From: an uncultured Candidatus Melainabacteria bacterium
Lineage (GTDB): Bacteria; Cyanobacteriota; Vampirovibrionia; Gastranaerophilales; Gastranaerophilaceae
NCBI GenBank assembly: GCA_934693215.1
Contig: CAKUVB010000112.1
Coordinates: 1-5,661 of the forward strand
Direction of reading: 5' to 3'
Length of the DNA: 5,661 nt
The stretch's first letter is position 1; each line of letters begins with the position of its first letter. The notes below the pieces were generated by a model. It searched no databases, was not told where the DNA came from, and saw only the letters and a program-made list of their open reading frames with translations. Shown here piece after piece: positions 5,453 to 5,661 of this stretch. The position numbers were made by a program, and so were the translations under genes.

Positions 5453-5518
5453 GGAAGGATTCGAACCTCCGAGATGGCTGGACCAAAACCAGCTGCCTTA
5501 CCACTTGGCGACGTCCCA
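5446..5518 (-). tRNA. tRNA-Gln (anticodon UUG)
   Basis: This is a 73-nt cloverleaf read on the minus strand. The acceptor is TGGGACG with CGCCCCA and discriminator G. The D-stem is GCC/GGC with loop AAGTGGTAA. The anticodon stem is GCTGG/CCAGC with loop TTTTGGT, hence anticodon TTG. The variable region is CATCTC, and the T-arm is GGAGG-TTCGAAT-CCTTC. The U1-A72 pair and G73 are normal for tRNA-Gln. CCA is not encoded. The acceptor has an A5-C68 mismatch, and the variable loop is 1 nt longer than usual. From memory the D, anticodon and T arms are very like cyanobacterial and plastid trnQ. Confidence 0.95.
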
Positions 5519-5526
5519 TCGCAATT

Positions 5527-5557
5527 ACTATATTACAATATCAAGATTTAAAGTCAA
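5527..5557 (-). promoter_or_regulatory. Promoter of tRNA-Gln
   Basis: On the minus strand TTGACT (5557-5552, 5 of 6) is followed by overlapping -10 candidates: TAATAT (5535-5530, 16 bp spacer) and TATAGT (5532-5527, 19 bp spacer). Either gives a start only a few bases before the tRNA 5' end at 5518. Confidence 0.6.
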
Positions 5558-5573
5558 GAATATTTTTTCAAAA

Positions 5574-5602
5574 TAAAAAGCTAAACTTTAAAAGTTTAGC
5601 TT
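5574..5602 (-). terminator. Terminator of the gene entering from the right edge
   Basis: AAGCTAAACTTT (5578-5589) and AAAGTTTAGCTT (5591-5602) form a 12-bp inverted repeat. On the minus strand it is followed by TTTTTATTTT. It ends the partial minus-strand gene and separates it from the tRNA-Gln promoter. Confidence 0.7.
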
Positions 5603-5661
5603 AGGTTAAGAAAAGAAAGATTATTTAAAATGTAATTAAGCTCTGCTTTGTTGCCATAACC
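5596..5661 (-). CDS. C-terminal end of an unidentified protein (rest outside window)
   Basis: From the right edge a minus-strand frame runs 21 codons, starting GYGNKAELNYIL and ending FLNLS, to a TAA at 5598-5596 inside the terminator stem. The codons are ordinary for this DNA. A second minus frame stops at 5627-5625 (ending KQSLITF) and cannot be excluded. I prefer the first because it is the longer and runs into the terminator. Too little is visible to name the product. Confidence 0.35.
   Translation of the reverse strand, partial: GYGNKAELNYILNNLSFLNLS

Noticed and set aside
5625..5660. Alternative minus frame at the right edge, ending KQSLITF
   Set aside because: It is shorter than the preferred frame and stops about 23 nt before the terminator hairpin. 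It cannot be excluded, but the other frame reaches the hairpin.

Overview
The window is a low-GC bacterial segment with two large plus-strand coding regions on the left and a densely packed, mostly minus-strand small-RNA region on the right. An outer-membrane (diderm) bacterium is suggested by the filamentous-haemagglutinin-like repeat protein. The tRNA-Gln(UUG) has, from memory, a D-arm, anticodon loop and T-arm very like cyanobacterial and plastid trnQ. With the low GC this makes a non-photosynthetic cyanobacterial relative of the gut Gastranaerophilales/Vampirovibrionia type my best guess. That is inference and not proven.

Layout. Bases 2-1258 are the 3' part of a beta-helical, Asn/Thr/Val-rich surface or secreted protein, closed by a strong 16-bp terminator hairpin (1283-1319). 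Bases 1259-1439 are an AT-rich intergenic stretch leading to a doubled Shine-Dalgarno. Bases 1440-4931 encode a 1163-residue protein: about 700 residues of helical repeats, a beta-rich RHS-like stretch, and a C-terminal zinc metallopeptidase domain (HELGH plus a downstream ETCAE motif) that resembles the catalytic domain of anthrax lethal factor. It looks like a large effector or toxin. No secretion signal is visible.

Bases 4981-5242 hold what I read as a complete, compact type I toxin-antitoxin locus. A 25-residue, almost wholly hydrophobic peptide is encoded on the minus strand (5054-5131) behind a textbook-perfect Shine-Dalgarno. It has an extended -10 promoter upstream and a terminator hairpin immediately after the stop. 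On the plus strand a near-consensus promoter (TTGAAA, 17 bp, TATAAT) points into the 3' end of the toxin message. The RNA it would make (about 5016-5116) ends at a hairpin formed by the toxin codons themselves, so it would be entirely antisense to the toxin message. A 12-nt sequence repeated in the toxin 5' and 3' UTRs would give this antisense RNA a second pairing site beside the Shine-Dalgarno.

Bases 5241-5452 are two tandem copies (about 116 bp period) of a unit carrying a tRNA T-arm-like sequence and a terminator hairpin. They lie between the toxin promoter and a minus-strand tRNA-Gln gene (5446-5518) with its own promoter. The right edge holds the last codons of a probable minus-strand gene (5596-5661), whose stop lies inside its terminator hairpin.
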